Below, piece by piece: positions 17,681 to 27,363 of a DNA stretch of 64,000 nt. The notes under the pieces are model-generated. The model was given only the letters and a program-made list of their open reading frames with translations. It had not been told where the DNA came from and made no database searches. The translations under genes and the position numbers were made by a program. This DNA is from Lentzea terrae (GTDB lineage Bacteria; Actinomycetota; Actinomycetes; Mycobacteriales; Pseudonocardiaceae): NCBI RefSeq assembly GCF_003265345.1, contig NZ_QFWW01000059.1:124001-188000 (forward strand), in the 5' to 3' direction. How positions within the stretch are numbered: the stretch's first letter is position 1; each line of letters starts with the position of its first letter.

Positions 17681-18471
17681 GCGGTCTGCCCCGCCTTCTT
17701 CGGCTCCCACAACGCCCACGGCCGGTCTCCGCGCGAGTAGGCCTCGTCCAGCGCGACCCGCTCGCGCACGGTGTCCGTCGGCTTCCAGTAACCGCGGTGC
17801 GGATAGGCGAGCAGCCGCCCGCGCTTGGCCAGCTCGGCGCAGCCGTCGGCGACGAGATCACCGCCGACCGGGATGTGGTCGAAGATCTCCTGCGTCAGCA
17901 CGAAGTAGCCGCCGTTGACCCACAGCGGCATCTCGGTCACCGGCGCGATGGCGCCGACCAGGTTCTGCTCGCCGAGGTCGATGCAGTGGAAGGTGCCGGG
18001 AGGCGGCACCACCATCATCGAGGCGCCGGCACCCGATGCGACGAAGCGGTCGACGATCTCCGGCAGCGGTGCGTCCGTCAGCACGTCCGCGTAGTTCGCC
18101 AGGAAGATCTCGTCACCGTCGAGGTGATCGCGCACGCGGCGCAGCCGTTCCCCGATGGGCGAGTCGATCCCGGTCTGCACGAACGAGATCGACCAGTCCG
18201 AGATGTCCGTGGACAGCAGCTCGACCTGACCGTTGCGGAGCACGAAGTCGTTGGACGTCGTTTCCTGGTAGTTGAGGAAGAAGTCCTTGATGTGGTGCGC
18301 CCCGTAGCCCAGGCAGAGGATGAAGTCGGTGTGCCCGAAGTGGGCGTAGTACCGCATCACGTGCCAGATCAGCGGCCGCGGGCCGACGAGCTGCATCGGC
18401 TTGGGGGCGTCGCCGGGAGTCCCGGACCGCATCCGCGTGCCGTAGCCACCGCAGAACAGAACGACCTTCAC
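17677..18471 (-). CDS. Sugar-1-phosphate nucleotidyltransferase, cytidylyltransferase-like (264 aa)
   Basis: The N-terminal LFCGGYGTRM pyrophosphorylase loop and APKPMQLVGPRPLIWHVMRYYAHFG match the glucose-1-phosphate cytidylyltransferase (RfbF-like) pattern, including the FILCLGYGAHHIKDFF helix. FLANYADVLTD carries the metal-binding Asp. It should activate a hexose-1-phosphate with a nucleotide, most likely CTP. The start is GTG at 18471, overlapping the methyltransferase stop (GTGA). No partner CDP-glucose 4,6-dehydratase is visible in the window. Confidence 0.85.
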   Translation of the reverse strand: MKVVLFCGGYGTRMRSGTPGDAPKPMQLVGPRPLIWHVMRYYAHFGHTDFILCLGYGAHHIKDFFLNYQETTSNDFVLRNGQVELLSTDISDWSISFVQTGIDSPIGERLRRVRDHLDGDEIFLANYADVLTDAPLPEIVDRFVASGAGASMMVVPPPGTFHCIDLGEQNLVGAIAPVTEMPLWVNGGYFVLTQEIFDHIPVGGDLVADGCAELAKRGRLLAYPHRGYWKPTDTVRERVALDEAYSRGDRPWALWEPKKAGQTA

Positions 18472-19697
18472 GGTCTCACCACTTCCAGGGCCGGGATGGG
18501 GAAGACCAGCTGTCCGCCCCAATCGGACACATAGGACAGTTGAGCAACGAGCTCGTCACGCAGGTTCCACGGCAGCACGAGGACGTAGTCGGGCTTGTCC
18601 TCGGCGATGCGGTCCGGGTGCAGCACCGGGATGTGCATGCCGGGGGTGTACTTGCCGTGCTTGTAGGGGTTCCGGTCGACCGTGTAGGCCAGGAGGTCCG
18701 TGCGGATGCCGCAGTGGTTGAGCAGGGTGTTGCCCTTGCCGGGTGCTCCGTAGCCCACGACGGTCTTGCCGTCCTCGGCCGCCCTGATCAGGAACGCCAG
18801 CAGGTCGCGCCGGACCTTGGCGATGCGCGCGGCGAACTCGGCGTACCCGGAGAGCTCGTGCAGGCCGGCCGCCTTCTCCCGCTCCAGCACGTCCAGCACC
18901 GCCTTCGACGGCTCGTCCGCGACCTCCGCGGGCCTGGCCCACAACCGGATCGAGCCGCCGTGGGTCGGCACCAGCTCCACGTCGACCAGCGCCAGTCCCC
19001 CCGTCGCCAGCGCGCGTTGCGCCGAAGCGACCGTGTAGTACTGGAAGTGCTCGTGGTAGATCGTGTCGTACTGGTTCAGCTCGATCAGCGTGAGCAGGTG
19101 CTGCACCTCGATGCTCACCCAGCCGTCGTCGGCGACGAGCGCGCGCAGACCCTGGGTGAACCCCACGACGTCCGGGATGTGGGCGTAGACGTTGTTGGCC
19201 ACCACCAGATCCGCCGGGCCGTGCTGCTTGCGCACCGCGGCGCCGGTCTCCGGCGTGAGGAACTCGGTGATGGTGGGGACGCCCTTGTTCCGCGCGGCCT
19301 GGCCGACGTTCACCGACGGCTCGACGCCCAGACAGCGGATCCACTTGGCCACCACGTGCTGCAGCAGGTAGCCGTCGTTGGAGGCGACCTCCACGACGAA
19401 CGAGTCGGTGCCCAGCCGGAGCCGGTCGACCGCGCCGTCCACGAACCGCTTCGCGTGGTCGACCCACGACGACGAGTAGGAGGAGAAGTAGGCGTACTCG
19501 GTGAACGTCTCCTCCGGCGTGATCAGCGGAGGGATCTGTGCCAGCCAGCACTCCTCGCACACGCGCAGGTGCAGCGGGTAGGTGACCTCCGGCTCGTCCA
19601 GCTGTTCGGCAGTGAGGATCGTTTCGCACGGCGGCGTCACACCCAGATCGGCGACACTCGCCATGCTGGTCGAGCCACAAAGCCTGCAGGTGGTCAT
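18468..19697 (-). CDS. NDP-sugar C-methyltransferase with N-terminal zinc domain (409 aa)
   Basis: Residues 1-60 have the CRLCG...CEEC zinc-binding pattern, residues 80-230 a SAM-binding fold (VVEVASNDGYLLQ), and the family signature IYHEHFQYYT lies near residue 195. The C-terminal YGAPGKGNTLLNHCG is the third domain. This is the TylCIII/EvaC-like architecture that C-methylates 4-keto NDP-hexoses. It implies that the glycan contains a branched, C-methylated deoxysugar. It is flanked by the priming transferase (one-base overlap) and the nucleotidyltransferase (four-base overlap). Confidence 0.88.
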   Translation of the reverse strand: MTTCRLCGSTSMASVADLGVTPPCETILTAEQLDEPEVTYPLHLRVCEECWLAQIPPLITPEETFTEYAYFSSYSSSWVDHAKRFVDGAVDRLRLGTDSFVVEVASNDGYLLQHVVAKWIRCLGVEPSVNVGQAARNKGVPTITEFLTPETGAAVRKQHGPADLVVANNVYAHIPDVVGFTQGLRALVADDGWVSIEVQHLLTLIELNQYDTIYHEHFQYYTVASAQRALATGGLALVDVELVPTHGGSIRLWARPAEVADEPSKAVLDVLEREKAAGLHELSGYAEFAARIAKVRRDLLAFLIRAAEDGKTVVGYGAPGKGNTLLNHCGIRTDLLAYTVDRNPYKHGKYTPGMHIPVLHPDRIAEDKPDYVLVLPWNLRDELVAQLSYVSDWGGQLVFPIPALEVVRP

Positions 19698-21208
19698 CAG
19701 TAAGCTCCCTCGCCGCTCAGCACCGCTCTCACGGTCTTCCACAAGATCACCGCGTCGAGCGCGAGTGACCAGTCCTCGACGTAGCGCAGGTCCAGGCGCA
19801 CCGACTCCTCCCAGGAGAGGTCGCTGCGGCCGCTCACCTGCCACAGCCCGGTCAGGCCCGGTTTCACCAGCAGCCGGCGGCGCACCTCGGGTCCGTACTT
19901 CGCGCTCTCCTCCGGCAGCGGCGGCCGCGGGCCCACCAGCGACATGTGGCCGGCCAGCACGTTGAACAGCTGAGGCAGCTCGTCGATCGAGTAGCGGCGC
20001 AGGATCTGGCCGACCTTGGTGATGCGCGGGTCCTTGCGAATCTTGAACAACAGGCCGGCGCCCTCGTTCGCCGCGGCGAGCCGGGTGCGCAGCGCGTCCG
20101 CGTTCGTCACCATCGTGCGGAACTTGACCATGGTGAACTCGCGGCCGCCCTTGCCGGTCCGCTTCTGCGTGTAGAACACCCGGCCGCGGCTGTCGACCAT
20201 GATCGCGACCGCGACCAGGAACAGCAGCGGTGCCAGGAACAGGAGCAGCAGCGCCGCGCCGACGCGATCCACGGCTTCCTTGACCATGCGGCGGAAGCCG
20301 GTCAGCGTCGGCTCGCTCACCCGCAGCAGCGGCATGCCGAGCACACCGCTGACGTGCAGCCGGGGTCCTGCCACGTCCATCAGGCCGGGCGCGACGACCA
20401 TCTCGGTGCCGGTGCCCTCGAGGTTCCACGCGAGCTGCTGCAGCCTGCGGGGCGTCCAGTAGGTGTCCGGGGTGATGGCGACGATCCGGTACCCGCCGCG
20501 CTGCACGTGGTCGGCGAGGTCGAGGTACTGGCCGACGACAGGCACGTCGTCGATGTTGGTGCCCGTGAGGCCGCGGCCGTCGGGCGTGCAGATCGCCTCG
20601 ACGCTCCAGCCGACGTGCGAGGCGACGCGCGACCGCGAGATCAGGTCGGCGACCATCAACGGGTCGCCCGCGGCGAGCACCGGCAGCAGGCAGTCGCCGC
20701 CGGCGCGGCGGCGGTGCAGCAGCCGCCGCAGCACGTAGCGCTGCGGGAACGCGAGCAGGGCGATGGCGGGGACCACGACGAAGACCCAGAGCCGGGCGCC
20801 GGGTATGGCCATGGCGAGCGCACCGAGCCCCAGAACGACAACGGCGCCGAACAGTCCCCGGCCCAGCCGGGTGAACTCTTCGGCGCCCTGTCCCAACACC
20901 GCGGTGTTCCACACGCGGCACACGGCCAGCGAGGCCATGACGACCGCGACCGTGATCGACTCGAGCGCGAGCAGCTCGAGCGGCGAGACCTCGTCGTGGC
21001 GGGAGACCAGCACGCTTCCCACCGTCAGCACCACGACGAGCGTGGCCACGAGATCGCTGACTATGACCTGTCTTCGGTATCTCGGTTCCCAGGCTTTGAG
21101 CGGTGAACGTCCGGAAGCCCCGTAGCCGGCAAACCCCACCGCGGGCCTGTCGGCCACAGTCTTTCCGGTGGCGGGTCTCCGTCTGGTCGGGTGGACCTGT
21201 TCACTCAT
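19697..21208 (-). CDS. Polyprenyl-phosphate sugar phosphotransferase (priming enzyme), 503 aa
   Basis: The N-terminal half has four membrane helices and a Rossmann-like soluble domain. The C-terminal third is the bacterial sugar transferase domain, with a hydrophobic helix (about 310-335) followed by KRTGKGGREFTMVKFRTM, RRYSIDELPQLFNVL and MSLVGPRPPLPEE, then KPGLTGLWQVSGRS. It transfers hexose-1-phosphate to undecaprenyl phosphate at the inner membrane face and so starts repeat-unit synthesis. As first gene of the minus-strand operon it is preceded by a 768-bp gene-free leader. Confidence 0.92.
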   Translation of the reverse strand: MSEQVHPTRRRPATGKTVADRPAVGFAGYGASGRSPLKAWEPRYRRQVIVSDLVATLVVVLTVGSVLVSRHDEVSPLELLALESITVAVVMASLAVCRVWNTAVLGQGAEEFTRLGRGLFGAVVVLGLGALAMAIPGARLWVFVVVPAIALLAFPQRYVLRRLLHRRRAGGDCLLPVLAAGDPLMVADLISRSRVASHVGWSVEAICTPDGRGLTGTNIDDVPVVGQYLDLADHVQRGGYRIVAITPDTYWTPRRLQQLAWNLEGTGTEMVVAPGLMDVAGPRLHVSGVLGMPLLRVSEPTLTGFRRMVKEAVDRVGAALLLLFLAPLLFLVAVAIMVDSRGRVFYTQKRTGKGGREFTMVKFRTMVTNADALRTRLAAANEGAGLLFKIRKDPRITKVGQILRRYSIDELPQLFNVLAGHMSLVGPRPPLPEESAKYGPEVRRRLLVKPGLTGLWQVSGRSDLSWEESVRLDLRYVEDWSLALDAVILWKTVRAVLSGEGAY

Positions 21209-21976
21209 CGCGATGATCTCCCCGGTTTCAGCTGCGGTCGGCGGACGTGCTGGAGCACCAGGGCATCCCCGAGGACCCTGTGGAGCAAGCTTTTACTTGG
21301 CGCGCACCGCATCTCTGGCCGGTGCTTGCAACCTTGATTCGCACGACTCGGCATCGGCGTTACACGGATCCGAGGGGCAACAAGAAAAACTTCACATGAG
21401 CACGCTACGAATGCGGATTCCAGCGCAGCGTGACTCCGGGGCCAGGCGAGCGAGAAAAGTCCTGGCGTGCACCAATCCCGAAAGTCCACTGAGGACGCGC
21501 ACGTTTCAGGTCATCAGTATCGGCGCTCGAGCCCGGAGCGTTACAGCCGAAGCCGTTCGTCCGCACGAAATACATCCACACGGAGGTAACCATCGGATAC
21601 CAGACGCCGACGCGGTGTCAGCACCGGTGATCTCTGCACCGCCGAGCGGAGTAATCATTCAGCGCGGGATCGCAAACGTGCGGAACTACCAATTCGAGGT
21701 CTTCCGGCACTACCGGCCAGGGGCTCGGCAACACCGGCCCGGCAAAGAAACGGACGGCTGCATCCGACCGTGTGAGACGCGGATCACCTTGCGGTCACGC
21801 GACGAGCACCGAGACGAGTGCCCCACCGGCCTCGAATAGTCCAAGCGGGACCGGATGCCGGCGGGGCGGCGGCGTACGGCAGCCGGACGCCCACGCACAG
21901 TAGGGCCGCAGGCGCGTTTCCGGAGGATCGCGCACCACGGATGACGGAAGGCGGTCAGCCGGCCTGAGTCATTTCC
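21209..21976. other. 768-bp gene-free region upstream of the polysaccharide operon
   Basis: No frame here combines a plausible start, ribosome site and actinomycete codon bias. The plus-strand frame at 21396-21839 lacks biased third positions and recognisable motifs. Composition is noticeably less GC-rich than the flanking genes, with A-rich patches near 21380-21390 and 21570. The region probably holds the promoter and a long untranslated leader for the minus-strand operon starting at 21208. I could not identify a known riboswitch class or clear promoter hexamers. Confidence 0.5.
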
Positions 21977-22192
21977 CTATGACCGCACGGAAACCGAAAC
22001 TTCCTCTGCCCCGACGACCACGACGTCACCGGTGCGCAACTGCGCGCCGCGCCGGTTCTCGACGCGGCCGTTCACGTGCACCTCGCCGTCCTCGATCAGT
22101 TCCTTGGCGTGCACGCCGTCCTCGGCCAGGCCCGCCAGCTTGAGGAACTGGCCGAGCCGGATCGGCTCCTCGCGGATCTCCACGGTACGCAT
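21977..22192 (-). CDS. S4-domain RNA-binding protein (YbcJ/YaaA-like), 71 aa
   Basis: The core IRLGQFLKLAGLAEDGVHAKELIEDGEVHVNG, followed by RRGAQLRTGDVV, is a complete single S4 domain. The length (about 70 aa) fits the stand-alone RNA-binding S4 proteins implicated in ribosome handling. ATG 22192 is preferred over an ATG 33 bases upstream because it gives the family's usual N-terminus. Confidence 0.85.
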   Translation of the reverse strand: MRTVEIREEPIRLGQFLKLAGLAEDGVHAKELIEDGEVHVNGRVENRRGAQLRTGDVVVVGAEEVSVSVRS

Positions 22193-22411
22193 GGGTCGAT
22201 CATCCCAGCAGACGGGAGCCTCCACCTGTCCGGGTGCCGAGATCGAACTTGAACGTCCCAGATGGACACCGGTCGATCGATGCAGAAGGCACGAGAGTCG
22301 TGACTACCGAACGGAAACCGATGGTGACGGTCAGAACACGGCGTAACGCCAACACTTTCCCGTGAGATGCATCGGGCATCCACCGCCGCTGTGCCGAGGA
22401 GGCCCGAGCAA

Positions 22412-25400
22412 GTGAGTCGCCCGCCCAGGTTGGTCTCCGTGCTGACCGTGCTCGTACTCGCCATGGCCCTGGCCGTGTCGTCGCAGCCGAGCTTTGCCGC
22501 GCCACCCACCGACTTCCAGAAGTCGCTCATCGTCGGGGACGGCCTCGACGGGCCGTCCGGGTTCGAGATCGCGCCGGACGGCCGGATCTTCGTGCTCGAG
22601 CGCTCCGGCAAGATCAAGGTCGTGAAGAACGGCGTGCTGCTGCCGACTCCGTTCGCGGACCTGCCGTCGGAGGACACCGGTGACCGCGGCCTCATCGGCA
22701 TCGCGTTCGACCCGGACTTCGGTACAGCCAACCACTTCGTGTACTTCTACTACACGGGCCACGACCTGCTGAACCACCTGGTGCGCTTCGACGCGTCCGG
22801 TGACGTCGGGCAGAACGGGCCGTTCCAGCTCTTCCAGACGACGTCGCCGTCGAACCTGCTGCACGTGGGCGGCAGCATCCGCTTCGGCCCGGACGGCAAG
22901 CTGTACTTCGCGGTCGGCGACAACGGCACGCCCGCGAACGCACAAATGCTCGACAACCCGCACGGGAAGATCCTGCGCATCAACAAGGACGGCTCGATCC
23001 CGCCGGACAACCCGTTCGTCGGCCAGCCGGGCAAGCTCGCCGCGATCTGGGCGTACGGCCTGCGCAACCCGTGGCGGTTCCAGTTCGACAGCGCGACCGG
23101 CGAGCTCTTCGGCGGCGACGTCGGCGACTTCGGCTGGGAGGAGCTCAACCACCTCCAGCGGGGCCGCAACTACGGCTGGCCGCTCAAGGAAGGTGTCTGC
23201 CAGGCGGACTGCGCCGGCTTCACCGACCCGATCCACGCCTACCCGCACGCCGGCCAGTCCGCCGCGATCACGGGTGGCCCGATCTACCGGGACGACCTGT
23301 TCCCCGCCGACTACAACGGCTCGCTGTTCTTCGGCGACTACGCGCAGGGGTGGATCAAGCGCGCGAAGCTCGACGGCAACGGCAACGCCACCTCGGTCGA
23401 GGACTTCGACCTGCAGGCCGGCAGCGTCGTCGACATGAAGATCGCGCCGGACGGGTCGATGTACTACATCACCTACTACCCCGGTGCCCTGTACCGCGTC
23501 GGGTTCAACACGACGTCGCACGAGCCGGTCGCGGCGGCCTCCTCGGACGTGGCCAAGGGAACCGAACCGCTGACCGTCCAGTTCTCGAGCGCCGGCAGCA
23601 ACGATCCGGACGACGACCCGTTGACGTACCTGTGGGCGTTCGGCGACGGCAGCACGTCGACCGAGCCGAACCCGTCGCACACCTACACCGCCAAGGGCGT
23701 GTACACCGCGCGGCTGACGGTGTCCGACGGAACCGCGCAGACCCAGGCGCAACCCATCGTCATCCAGGCCGGCATACCGCCGACGCTGATCGTCTCCCAG
23801 CCGACGGAAGGCCAGCTGTACAACGCGGGCGACACGATCACGTACAACGCGTTCGCCAGTGACGCCGCGGGATTCGACCTCAACGACGCCGACATCAAGA
23901 CGACCGTCCGGCTGAAGCACGGCACGCACTTCCACCCGTACGCCGGTCCGTTCACCGGCCGCGTCGGGTCGTTCACGATCGCGTCCACCGGCGAGTCGGC
24001 AGCCGACACGGCGTACGAGATCACCACGACGGCAAGCGACGAGAGTGGCGTCTCGACGTCCAAAGTGGTCACCATCCGGCCGCGCACGACGCAGCTGACC
24101 GTCACCACCGACCCACCGGGCGTCGGGGCGCGACTCGACGGGATCCCCCAGGTGTCGCCCACCACGGTGGACGGCGTGGTCGGATTCCAGCGCGAGCTGT
24201 CGGCCCCGGTCACCGCGGTCGCCACCGACGGCACACCGCTGCAGTTCGCGGGCTGGTCGGACGGCCGCGCCGTGCGGCACACGATCACCACCCCGGCCAC
24301 ACCGACGTCCTTCACCGCCAGGTACGTGCCTTCGGCTCCCTTCACCGCGAGCTACTACGCGAACAAGGACCTCTCCGGCTCACCCGTGGTGACCCGGCAG
24401 GACCCGAAGATCGATTTCGTGTGGGGCGAGGGTTCGCCGGATCCCGCACTGCCCAACGACAACTTCTCCGCGCGCTGGACGAAGACGCAGTGGTTCGGCG
24501 CCGGGCGCTACCAGTTCCGCGCGATCACCGACGACGGCATGCGGCTCTACGTCGACGGCCGCAGGGTGATCGACGACTGGTTCAACGCCAACGTGGAGCG
24601 CCTGTACGAAGCTGACCTCGGCGAGGGCAACCACACGATCACCTTGGAGTACCACGAAGCCGGTGGCGGCGCTCTCGCGTCGCTGAGCTGGGACGCCGCC
24701 CAGACCCAGTCGGGTGAGACCTATCAGGCGTCGTACTGGAACCTGGCGCCCGGTGCGGATCCGGCGGTCCCCGGCGCGGGCACGACCCCGGACCTCTCCC
24801 GGGACGAACTGGCCGTGCAGCACAACTGGGGCGACGGCGGGCCCGGCGCGCCGATCGGCCCCGACCGGTTCGTGGCGCAGTGGAAGCGCACGGTGTCGCT
24901 CGCTCCCGGCGAGTACGACTTCAGCGTCACCGCGGACGACGGCGTGCGGCTGGTCGTGGACGGCGTGCGAGTCATCGACAAGTGGCTGTACCAGGGGGCG
25001 ACGACCTACACGGCGCGCATCCCGATGGACGGCGGCCCGCACACGATCGTCATGGAGTACTTCGAGCACTCCGGCGGCGCGGTCGCGACGATGTCGTACG
25101 CGCAGGTCGGGGACCTGCCACAACCGCAGGACTGGGACGCGTCGTACTGGAACTCCCCGACGCCCGGCTTCGTGCCGGTGATCCCCGCGACGGCACCCGC
25201 CCTGGTCCGCACCGACCGCGCGATCGACTTCGACTGGTTCGAGGGCTCGCCGGCGGCGCAACTCAACGCCGACAACTTCATCGCCAGGTGGACCCGCACC
25301 GACGTGCTCTCGGCCGGCGTCTACCGGTTCCAGGGCCACGCCGACGACGGCATCCGCGTGTACGTCGACAACGTGCCGGTGGTGGACCTGTGGCAGCCGC

Positions 25401-26299
25401 AGAACACCCCCTACTCGGTGGACAAGGTGATCGCGTCCGGGCAGCACACGCTGCGCGTCGAGTACTTCGAGCTCGGCGGCGGTGCGGTGGCGAAGTTCGA
25501 CTACGAACGCATCGGTGACGTCGTTCCCGCCGATCCCGGCTTCACGGGCGAGTACTTCGGCAACCGCGACCTCGCCGGAGCCCCGGTGCTGACGCGGCAG
25601 GACGAGAAGATCGACTTCGACTGGGGCGAGGGCTCCCCCGCCAGCGGCGTGCCGGTGAACAACTTCTCCGCCCGCTGGACCAAGTCGCAGTCGTTCGCCG
25701 CGGGCACCTACCGGTTCACGACGACCACCGACGACGGCGTGCGGGTCTTCGTCGACGGCGTGCAGGTGATCAACAAGTGGGTCAACCAGGGCGTGACGAC
25801 GCACACCGGAACCCGGACGTTGACCGAGGGCACGCACCAGATCGTGGTCGAGTACTTCGACAGCGGTGGTGGGGCGCTGGCCCGGTTCGGGTACGAGCAG
25901 ACCGAGGACGTGCCGCCTCCCGCGGGCGTTCCGTTCACCGGGACCTACTTCGCGAACACGACCCTGACCGGTGAGCCGGCGGTGACCCGGTCCGACGACG
26001 CGGTCGACTTCGACTGGGGCGACGGCACACCGCACCCGTCCTTGCCGGAAAACGGGTTCTCCGCCCGGTGGACGCGCACCAAGGACTACGAGGCCGGCAC
26101 GTACCGGCTCAGCGTCACGGGTGACGACGGCATCCGGGTGCTGGTGGACGGCACTCAGGTGATCGACGGCTACCGCGATCAGGCACCCACCACCTACACG
26201 GCTGAGGTGGACCTGAGCGCCGGGCCGCACACCGTGGTGATCGAGTACTACGAACGCAATGGCGGTGCCGTCGCGAGGTACTCGGAAACCGAGTTGTAG
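22412..26299 (+). CDS. Secreted sugar-dehydrogenase-like beta-propeller with PKD and five PA14 domains (1295 aa)
   Basis: GTG 22412 is chosen because GAGGAGG lies 9 bp upstream and the product begins with a good signal peptide ending ...SFAA; an ATG 45 bp upstream is possible. Residues 35 to about 365 are a glucose/sorbosone dehydrogenase (PQQ-type six-bladed propeller) domain with [17 protein letters not shown] and [13 protein letters not shown] domain (about 370-455, [20 protein letters not shown]) follows, then an Ig-like stretch. Five PA14 repeats begin near 645, 770, 905, 1043 and 1175, each ending in a GGxAxxxY/W-type strand. It is probably an extracellular glycan-binding oxidoreductase. 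A rho-independent hairpin follows. Confidence 0.85.
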   Translation: MSRPPRLVSVLTVLVLAMALAVSSQPSFAAPPTDFQKSLIVGDGLDGPSGFEIAPDGRIFVLERSGKIKVVKNGVLLPTPFADLPSEDTGDRGLIGIAFDPDFGTANHFVYFYYTGHDLLNHLVRFDASGDVGQNGPFQLFQTTSPSNLLHVGGSIRFGPDGKLYFAVGDNGTPANAQMLDNPHGKILRINKDGSIPPDNPFVGQPGKLAAIWAYGLRNPWRFQFDSATGELFGGDVGDFGWEELNHLQRGRNYGWPLKEGVCQADCAGFTDPIHAYPHAGQSAAITGGPIYRDDLFPADYNGSLFFGDYAQGWIKRAKLDGNGNATSVEDFDLQAGSVVDMKIAPDGSMYYITYYPGALYRVGFNTTSHEPVAAASSDVAKGTEPLTVQFSSAGSNDPDDDPLTYLWAFGDGSTSTEPNPSHTYTAKGVYTARLTVSDGTAQTQAQPIVIQAGIPPTLIVSQPTEGQLYNAGDTITYNAFASDAAGFDLNDADIKTTVRLKHGTHFHPYAGPFTGRVGSFTIASTGESAADTAYEITTTASDESGVSTSKVVTIRPRTTQLTVTTDPPGVGARLDGIPQVSPTTVDGVVGFQRELSAPVTAVATDGTPLQFAGWSDGRAVRHTITTPATPTSFTARYVPSAPFTASYYANKDLSGSPVVTRQDPKIDFVWGEGSPDPALPNDNFSARWTKTQWFGAGRYQFRAITDDGMRLYVDGRRVIDDWFNANVERLYEADLGEGNHTITLEYHEAGGGALASLSWDAAQTQSGETYQASYWNLAPGADPAVPGAGTTPDLSRDELAVQHNWGDGGPGAPIGPDRFVAQWKRTVSLAPGEYDFSVTADDGVRLVVDGVRVIDKWLYQGATTYTARIPMDGGPHTIVMEYFEHSGGAVATMSYAQVGDLPQPQDWDASYWNSPTPGFVPVIPATAPALVRTDRAIDFDWFEGSPAAQLNADNFIARWTRTDVLSAGVYRFQGHADDGIRVYVDNVPVVDLWQPQNTPYSVDKVIASGQHTLRVEYFELGGGAVAKFDYERIGDVVPADPGFTGEYFGNRDLAGAPVLTRQDEKIDFDWGEGSPASGVPVNNFSARWTKSQSFAAGTYRFTTTTDDGVRVFVDGVQVINKWVNQGVTTHTGTRTLTEGTHQIVVEYFDSGGGALARFGYEQTEDVPPPAGVPFTGTYFANTTLTGEPAVTRSDDAVDFDWGDGTPHPSLPENGFSARWTRTKDYEAGTYRLSVTGDDGIRVLVDGTQVIDGYRDQAPTTYTAEVDLSAGPHTVVIEYYERNGGAVARYSETEL

Positions 26300-26316
26300 G
26301 GAGCTTTCTGCGGTAG

Positions 26317-26348
26317 GGCGCGCCCCACCCCGTGCTCGGGGGCGCGCC
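26317..26348 (+). terminator. Hairpin after the PA14 protein gene
   Basis: GGCGCGCCCC (26317-26326) and GGGGCGCGCC (26339-26348) are perfect arms around a 12-nt loop, 18 bp past the stop. There is no T-tract, as is common in GC-rich actinomycetes. Confidence 0.65.
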
Positions 26349-26387
26349 CCAGCGCGTTCGGGTGCGGTCGTTGACAGCCTTGTCGGC

Positions 26388-27071
26388 ATGAAGACTTCGA
26401 GGGGGTACGCCGCCTGGTTGGCGGTGTCGGGATTCATCTGCGTGGCGATAACGATCTTCGCCGCGAGCGCGTACGTCAGCCTGGACATGGACCAGGCGCG
26501 GCCGGCGTTACGCGGGTCGCTCCACTACGGCCTTCTGGTGGCGCACATCTTCACCGGAACGGTCGCGGTCCTGGCGGGTGTCTCGCAGTTCTGGCCGGGG
26601 CTGCGCGCACGCCATCCGCGGGTGCACCGGGTGATGGGCCGCGTCTACTTCGCGGCCGTGCTGCCGTCGTCGCTGCTGGGCCTGGTGTGCGCGCAGCTGT
26701 CGCTGTATGGGCTGGCGACGTCGGGGCCGCTGACGGTGCTGTCGGCGCTGTGGTTCGTCAGCGCCGTCTTCGGGTTGCGGACCGCACGGCAGCGCAAGTT
26801 CGGCGAACACCGCATCTGGATGATCCGCGGGTTCGCACTCACGAGCGCCGCCGTGACCGGCCGGCTGTGGGGCCTGCTGCTCGGCGCGTTGATGCCAGAG
26901 GGGGACGGTCTGCTCATCTTCGCCACCGCGAACTGGCTGTCGTTCGTGGTGAACCTGCTGGTGGCCGAGTGGTGGATCCAGTCCAGGGGCTACACCCGGA
27001 CCTTGCCCTCCGCAGCGTTGAGGCCCAGCATCTCGAGCAGGTCAGCGCAGTCGAGCGCGTCCGTGGCGTGA
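26388..27071 (+). CDS. DUF2306 membrane protein (227 aa)
   Basis: There are about seven hydrophobic helices, with the family's conserved His positions: HYGLLVAHIFTGTVAVLAG, RARHPRVHRVMGRVYF and GEHRIWMIRGFALT. Function of the family is unknown; the histidines suggest heme or quinone contact (speculation). The last 27 residues (from about GYTRTLPS) lose the membrane-protein character and coincide with the antisense gene at 26990-27190, so this tail may be non-functional. Confidence 0.78.
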   Translation: MKTSRGYAAWLAVSGFICVAITIFAASAYVSLDMDQARPALRGSLHYGLLVAHIFTGTVAVLAGVSQFWPGLRARHPRVHRVMGRVYFAAVLPSSLLGLVCAQLSLYGLATSGPLTVLSALWFVSAVFGLRTARQRKFGEHRIWMIRGFALTSAAVTGRLWGLLLGALMPEGDGLLIFATANWLSFVVNLLVAEWWIQSRGYTRTLPSAALRPSISSRSAQSSASVA

Positions 27072-27190
27072 CAGGCCACGGTGCGTGCCGCCTTGCTGTT
27101 CTGAATCGTGCTGTGCTCCTTTTCCAGAGCCTTGGCCTCGGCAAAGGTGCCGGTTTCAGGCTCGGCGATCGCGGGACGCGCCCAAGTCAT
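26990..27190 (-). CDS. Small conserved-looking protein, antisense to the DUF2306 3' end (66 aa)
   Basis: It reads MTWARPAIAEPETGTF, then a charged helix and a C-terminus with ACHATDALDCADLLEMLGL. Codon third positions are G/C-rich, as expected for a real gene. I recall similar short actinomycete proteins ending in a DDCxxLLxMLGL-like motif, with no known function. It overlaps the convergent DUF2306 gene by 82 bp. A 6+6 inverted repeat lies 29 bp upstream of its start. Confidence 0.6.
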   Translation of the reverse strand: MTWARPAIAEPETGTFAEAKALEKEHSTIQNSKAARTVACHATDALDCADLLEMLGLNAAEGKVRV

Positions 27191-27218
27191 GTCTTGCCTG
27201 CTTCCGCATCGGGGGATG

Positions 27219-27233
27219 AGGTCATCATGACCT
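27219..27233. promoter_or_regulatory. Inverted repeat AGGTCA-N3-TGACCT
   Basis: Perfect 6-bp arms around TCA, 29-43 bp upstream of the start of the small minus-strand gene. Spacing and symmetry suit an operator for a dimeric regulator. No regulator gene is adjacent. Confidence 0.4.
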
Positions 27234-27363
27234 GGGGGTGCCCGAAACACCAGATCTAGTGCTTTGTGTAATCGAGCACCCACAGCGCGTTAACCGGCTC
27301 CCAAACCCGCAGAAAGCGTTTTCCCGGCTCCCGAACTTGATCGATTGTTGCCAGGAATTGGCT

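Noticed and set aside
21396-21839. Possible small gene upstream of the polysaccharide operon
   Set aside because: No ribosome site, no codon bias and no recognisable motif; better left as leader sequence.
26371-26376. TTGACA as a -35 box for the DUF2306 gene
   Set aside because: It lies only 11 bp before the start codon, so a -10 box would fall inside the coding sequence.
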